This document shows positions 59,068 through 64,000 of a stretch of DNA of 64,000 nt, piece by piece. Source of the DNA: Larimichthys crocea (lineage: Eukaryota; Chordata; Actinopteri; Sciaenidae); the NCBI RefSeq assembly GCF_000972845.2, contig NC_040022.1, forward strand, positions 12,201,711-12,265,710, read 5' to 3'. The notes below the pieces were generated by a model. The model was not told the DNA's origin and did not search any database. It saw nothing but the letters and a program-made list of their open reading frames with translations. Made by a program: the position numbers and the translations under genes. The stretch's first letter is position 1. Each line of letters begins with the position of its first letter.

Positions 59068-59114
<47 letters not shown>
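59006..59114 (+). repeat. (TG)n and (GA)n microsatellites
   Basis: (TG)n at 59006-59041, then GGAA-rich sequence, (TG)n at 59069-59090 and (GA)n at 59091-59114. Confidence 0.9.
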
Positions 59115-59359
59115 GAGGGGTTGTATGCATCAGGGTGTATCAGAGAAGATTAGTGGTGTGATTGGAGACTGACAGCCCATCTTGAGACCCCTGCCCGAGT
59201 GCACTGCAGCAGAGAGAGAGGGGGAGAGAGGGGGAGGAGGTGGAGGGAGGGAGGGAGGGAGAGTTGTGATTTTGGATGAGGGATCAGTGTGACCCTGTCT
59301 CACAAGTGAGAGATGATGCCGGTGGCCTTGTGATTACAGTTTGACATCACGGTCAATGA

Positions 59360-59361
<2 letters not shown>

Positions 59362-59391
<30 letters not shown>
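59362..59391 (+). repeat. (CA)n microsatellite
   Basis: About 14 CA units. Confidence 0.9.
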
Positions 59392-59393
<2 letters not shown>

Positions 59394-60971
59394 GGGATCA
59401 GATACGTGGGTGCTCAGACCTCGTATTTGTGTATGTGTGTGTGATTCTGATCTATTCTGTGTGCATCTGCTCTTCTAATTGTTTATTTTCTGCAGGCGAT
59501 GTAGCCCTTCAACATCCAACAATGTTTTTTTTTTCCGCTTCCACAGCCCACTCTAATGTGTGGGCAACACAGAGAGAGAGGGAGCTGCAGATAGATGTGT
59601 TGTGTAGAGGCTGCCATACGGATACCTCCACTGATAAACAACTGGCTGATTCACTTATCTACAGACGGTGGATGGATGCTGTAGGGGGCAGCTGACAGCG
59701 TGAAGCACACTTCCTGCAGATGTGGTCTCAAATATTTAAGCTCAGACGTGGTGAATAATTCAACATCTTTTCACAGCTAGATTAGCTCCGGTCTGTACAT
59801 CATGTGACGCGTGTCCTCGCTACCCAGTTGCTAAAACTGTTCCAGTCAGGCAGGTTTGCAGCACCTGACCTGCCTCACACTGAAGAGAGGCTCCGAGCAG
59901 CAGGTGGACCTCATCTGAACAAACAGGAGCTGATTGTTGTTGATTGTTGTTGATTTCAGTTTAAAATTATGGAGAAAAATCAGAACATTATTCTTATTAT
60001 CGGACAAAAAGCAATAATGTCGCGAATAACGTTGCGCTCATTTTAAAGACCCTGCGCAGACACACTTTATTCACAATTATTCTGGCTCATTAGACCTTTA
60101 ATTGAACTTTCATGTACTCATAAAACACTGGACAAAGGTTCAATAGCAGTGTCCTGGTCTTTTTCCAGAAGGGCTAACTAGAGAAGAAGGACTACAGGAG
60201 AGGGATGAATAAATCATCTCAGTCCTGCAGGAGAAAATAGATCGGCTGTTGATCTTGGCTTCTTTCGTACATCTATTTGTTAAATTGGCAATTAAATGTG
60301 ACATAATGTGGGAGGAAGGATTCTATAGAAAACATCACTTTGGATTTGAACTTGTGTGGTAATAAGTTAACTTGACACAGATGGCAAGGCTTGTACAGCA
60401 CATGGCCCCTCAGGACTGTTTGTAAGAAGCAGTGGGGTGCACATACAGGAAACCCCTCGGATTAAAGTTAGTCTGCAGACTGTCTGGTGCAAAAATACAG
60501 GCATCCCTCCGTAAAAACAAGAGTTGGTAGAGTCCGGCTTATTCAGGTAGCAGGCCAAAAATAGGTGTGTGTTGAACTCAGCGGAGTACATAATGTACAG
60601 GCACATCACAAAATAACCTTTAGGCTAGGAGTGAAGTGCACTCCAGCCGGAAACCCCCTCTCACACCAGTACATCACATACAGAGGGACAGGAAAACAAG
60701 TTCTTTTTAGGCAACAGCCAGCACACTCAAGCTGTGCACCAAATTAGAGACAACCCTCACTGGATTGCAGATAGCAACTAAAGCAAAAAAAAATATTCTG
60801 CAGGTGAAAGAGGAGTGAGCCTGCCAATATATTCTGCTTATGAGCACAAAGAAGATTGTAATTGTTGCACTCAGCATGATATGCTGCTGCACAGTTAGCT
60901 AACCACTGAAGGAATAACACATTTACGTGTAGGGTTAGGTGTATTGGTTTACATACGTAAATGCATCCAAT

Positions 60972-61370
60972 TAGTGATGAGAAGTCCAGCTCCTTTCAAA
61001 GATTCGGCTTGACTGGCTCATTAGCTGGCTCATTTAGTATCACTTGTACCCTTCTATTTTAGCCTAATTTAGCAGTTATCAATGGTTTATTTTTATGCAT
61101 TTTTTCGTTACAAAAACACAGTTAGTCTGTGCCGGTTTGTTGTTGATCCCGCTCTGACGGACTTTTTGAAATGTTTGCCCCCCCTACTTTCTTTCATAAA
61201 ACGGTATGATCCTAGTCTGGCCCATCAAAATAGGTCCCGTCCCACGCCCTGCGTGGATTCTGAGTATGAGCAGCTGAAAGTTCGGCTCTCCCCGACGGGA
61301 GTGGGCTCTTATCGTTTGCCACAAAGAATCGGCTCTTAGAGCCGGCTCGTTCGCGAACAGCACATCACCA
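60972..61370. mobile_element. Non-autonomous hAT-type element with 8-bp target duplication
   Basis: The element begins TAGTGATGAGAAG and ends CACATCACCA (rc TGGTGATGTG), giving short inverted ends that fit the hAT pattern (TAGNG). It is flanked on both sides by the identical 8-mer CATCCAAT (60964-60971 and 61371-61378), the duplication length of hAT elements. The interior includes 'cggctcttagagccggctcgttcg'. An 85-codon frame inside has no transposase similarity. Confidence 0.85.
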
Positions 61371-61839
61371 CATCCAATGTCCCTGCAGCACAGTCGCCTG
61401 TGTGAATGGGTGTTGATTTAACTTGAGGCCAGATTTATTGGCGTTGACACTTTCAAAATGAGGGTAGAACAGTCCACTCAATACAATTCCTCCTCTTTTT
61501 CTACCCCTTTAATCACCCTCAGGTTTATCTCTTGACCTTTTTGGAGGGTAACAGTAAAATGCTGCCTCCATATCAATGCATGAGTTTTAACAGTGCAACA
61601 ATGACGATGAGTCACAGGAGCCATTTTTCACGCCTGAGTGAAAAACAGAAAACTTTCAACGCTTTTCATCTGCTAAACAAGAAATGTCTTTTTATAGCAG
61701 CTCACACTTCTTTTTCTGTCAGTGGGATGGTAAATGAAGGTCTTCTACCTCTTCCACCACCATGTGGGTGGGAACGTTTTTTTTTTAAATTTTCTCTAGT
61801 TCAAGTGTGAAAATAATATCACAGTACTGTAACACAGCG

Positions 61840-62095
61840 GCTCTAAGGATAGGACATCATTGCAACAACTGAGCACACGGCTTCCTCTGCACCTTCCTTC
61901 GGAGGTGTTCGAGCATGTTCAATGGGGAGGAGACTACGTTGCCCGTCTAGCCCGGGAATGCCTCATGATCCCCCCAGGAGGAGCTGGAATCTGTTGCTGG
62001 GGAGAATGACGAATGATGCTGCCACCACGACCTGACCCTGGATAGAAGGAAGAAAATGAATGGATGGATAGATGGATGGATGAATGGATGGAAAA
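61840..62095 (+). mobile_element. LINE 3' end with (GGAT)n tail
   Basis: 'cttccttcggaggtgttcgagcatgttcaatggggaggagac', 'actacgttgcccgtctagcccgggaatgcctc' and 'atccccccaggaggagctgg' are the decayed C-terminal coding end of a teleost non-LTR retroelement. They are followed by 'cgacctgaccctggatag' and a run of GGAT units (62058-62091). Same-strand orientation as the Caskin gene. Confidence 0.7.
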
Positions 62096-62462
62096 TCCCT
62101 GTGTAACAGTAGAAACAGCTTTACTGTTCTTGGTGCTGAAAACATCCCCACGGTCATTTAAATCAAAGTCCAGACAAAAAACAACTAGAACCATCTCTGC
62201 TTCAGAAGTCTGAGGTCACGATTTAAATCCAGTCCAATCCGGTGTTTGAATAGCAGGTGATCACTATCGACCAATCATTTCACAGATCTGAAATCAAGCA
62301 AGAAAGACAGGATAGCTTCAGAAATTACTGCTGCTGCTCATGCTGCTGTTACCACCTGAAACCACTATTTAGGGGGCTGACAGCCCACCACTTCCTGCTC
62401 TGATGTCCACCACTTCAGAAGAGGTGGCCAAAATAACAGGAACACCTTAAATATAATGTGAT

Positions 62463-62604
62463 GCAACAACCGGTCGTGGCCACCCACCGCCAGTCGGGTT
62501 CCGCTTGAGGTTTCTGCCTCTTAAAGGAAGTTTTTTTCCTCGCCGCTGTCAGCAAGTGCTTGCTCATGGTGTGAATCGTTGAGTCATCTGTAGATGTAGT
62601 GTTA
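62463..62604 (+). repeat. Interspersed repeat (left part), split by the Tc1-like element
   Basis: 'cagtcgggttccgcttgaggtttctgcctcttaaaggaagtttttttcctcgccgctgtcagcaagtgcttgctcatggtgtgaatcgttg' is the start of the repeat family seen in reverse at 14247-14402. It breaks off at a TA where the Tc1-like element begins. Confidence 0.75.
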
Positions 62605-63378
62605 CAGCTGTGCTCATAAATTTACATACCCCTGGCAGAATTTGCAAAATGTGTACCATTCTATAAAGAAAACATGAATGATCCCCCGTTCAGACGTTGA
62701 CATACCCTTTCATCTTAATACTGTGTGTTGCCCTCTTTAGCATCAATGACAGCTTGCAGTCTTGCAGTGATAGTTTTGGATGAGGCCCATCCTTGTTGGC
62801 AAAAAGCTTCCAGGTCCTGTGAAGTTTTGGGTTGCCTTGCATGAAGTGCACGTTTAAGATCTCCCCAAAGTGGCTCAATGATATTGAGGTCAGGAGACTG
62901 TGATGGCCACTCTACAACCTTCACTTTCTCCTGCTGGAGCCACTGCAGGTGTTAATCGGCCTTCTGTTTAGGATTGTTGTCTCATGCGCAGCTTGCGGGG
63001 CTGATGAGTTCAAAATTGTCCTCCAATATTTTCTGATGACATGCCGCATTCATCTTTCCATCAGTCTTAACTAAATGTCCTGTGCAGTTGTAGCTCACAC
63101 ACTCCCAACGTCAGAGATCCACCTCCATGCTTCACAGTAGAGATGGTTGGTGTTCATCAGAGGCCTTGTTGACTCCTCTCCAAACATAGTGTTTGTGGTT
63201 GTGACCATAAGTTTCATTTTGGTAATAATTATAACAACATTTTGATAATGAATGGCTTCTTCTGTCCACTATCACTAAATAAAAGAAAGGTTTTGATCAT
63301 AATCAGTCATATTTTCCAAAAAAAAGGCTAATAATTCATAAATTCTGCCAGGGGTATGTAAATTTATGAGCACAACTG
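62605..63378 (-). mobile_element. Internally deleted Tc1-like transposon
   Basis: The terminal inverted repeats are nearly perfect over 40 bp: CAGCTGTGCTCATAAATTTA at the left and the complement of TAAATTTATGAGCACAACTG at the right. Both are flanked by TA (62603-62604 and 63379-63380). At 774 bp it is about half the length of intact Tc1-like elements. It keeps a C-terminal transposase remnant on the minus strand. Confidence 0.93.
62715..62924 (-). pseudogene. Tc1 transposase C-terminal fragment
   Basis: Encodes WPSQSPDLNIIEPLWGDLKR and downstream residues ending in TAA. NIIEPLW includes the third catalytic acid of the DD34E triad. The two aspartate-bearing blocks and the DNA-binding domain are missing or decayed, so this copy cannot make an active transposase. 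Confidence 0.9.
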
Positions 63379-63430
63379 TATAAATAATCTGTTATTATTT
63401 GGAGCGATATAAATAAAATTGAATTGAACC
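63379..63430 (+). repeat. Interspersed repeat (right part) after the Tc1-like insertion
   Basis: 'taaataatctgttattatttggagcgatataaataaaattgaattgaa' is the 3' end of the repeat whose left part lies at 62463-62604, matching 'ggcgctatacaaataaaattgaattga' in the common form. Confidence 0.75.
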
Positions 63431-64000
63431 GATCTGAAAAGACACAATACAGGCGTCCCAGCACCAGGAATTCATTCATGTTGAGACACACAGAGCGATG
63501 CTGAGTGACGCTCATCATGGAGAGGAGTGTGACAACACGTTAAAAAGAGTCACAGGGTTGACTCCATCGCCAGGTATTCCTGTCGTTTGGGTGCTCGTCG
63601 TATTTAACCGAGTGGCACGCAGCCAGGCAGACACGCCGAACAATCAATCGATCATTCATCCAGCATCTAAAAGACACAGGTCGCCATCACTGCTCAATAA
63701 ACACCTAATCGCTCGTCGTCAGCGTCACATCATCGGCAGACTGCAGCGTTTTATGGTCACATCTTGAGGTTTTGCCCTGCTGTAACACACAGTGTTTAAA
63801 CGCAGCGTAGAGGTCTGTCTGTCTGTGTTCGCCTCTGCTGTGACGTCTCTCTCTCTTTCTCCCATCAGTCTGCTGTAAAGCCCCGCCTCTCCGGCGTTGC
63901 AGTGATTTGTATCATTTGTGCAGCTGACAGCGAACCCGACCACAGAAACCACTTCATGTTTGACAGAGTGTTTGATATACTTTGTGAAATGTCATTAGTG

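Larger units (their letters stand above)
58816..64000 (+). other. Caskin intron 1 (5' part)
   Basis: Contains microsatellites, a hAT-type element, a LINE 3' end and a nested Tc1-like element, all listed separately. No further Caskin exon was recognised. Confidence 0.75.

Noticed and set aside
61082..61339. 85-codon open frame in Caskin intron 1
   Set aside because: Lies wholly inside the non-autonomous hAT-type element and has no transposase similarity.
58816..64000. Search for a second Caskin exon encoding LLGSTKK and the ankyrin repeats
   Set aside because: No matching sequence with splice sites found; only repeats and mobile elements occupy the intron.

Overview
This window is nuclear DNA from a ray-finned fish, most likely a percomorph teleost. 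The evidence is intron-rich genes with GT-AG splice sites, dense CA/GA/GATA microsatellites, many short interspersed repeats of teleost type, and a prolactin that has the fish layout of four cysteines in a 188-residue mature hormone. No prokaryotic, viral or CRISPR features were seen.

Layout. About 1-3300 is intergenic. 3303-6401 (+) is a complete five-exon prolactin gene (prl, 212 aa) with a TATA box, a candidate Pit-1 site and a CA repeat in its proximal promoter. 6402-10900 is intergenic and repeat-bearing. About 11000-35872 (+) is ppp1r9b, encoding spinophilin/neurabin-2. I could chain 14 coding exons (899 aa) with consistent splice phases, preceded by a probable GA- and CAG-rich non-coding first exon near 11.0-11.2 kb. 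35873-44100 is the 3' UTR of ppp1r9b plus intergenic DNA with LINE tails and a hAT-derived element that carries a BED-finger remnant and a roughly 40-bp minisatellite. 44143-44699 (+) is a broken HIPK-like kinase fragment. 47465-52864 (-) is a complete ten-coding-exon gene for a PRPP synthetase-associated protein, closest to PRPSAP2 (357 aa), with a probable non-coding first exon near 54.0 kb. 54.1-57.5 kb is intergenic and includes a TA-flanked MITE. 57.6-58.8 kb is a GA-rich then CpG-rich promoter followed by the first coding exon of a Caskin gene (caskin1-like). The rest of that gene lies beyond the window, and 58816-64000 is its first intron, which holds three informative mobile elements.

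The genes are unrelated in function: a pituitary hormone, a PP1- and actin-binding synaptic scaffold, a non-catalytic subunit of the PRPP synthetase complex, and a CASK-binding synaptic scaffold. Each has its own promoter. The most informative unexplained structure is in the mobile DNA: a Tc1-like element nested in an older repeat, a hAT-type element with a perfect 8-bp target duplication, TTAA-flanked MITE copies, and a kinase fragment broken by a 63-bp repeat-tail insertion. I saw no convincing evidence of a wholly new biological system. Exon coordinates were assigned by eye from splice consensus, reading-frame phase and remembered family sequences.
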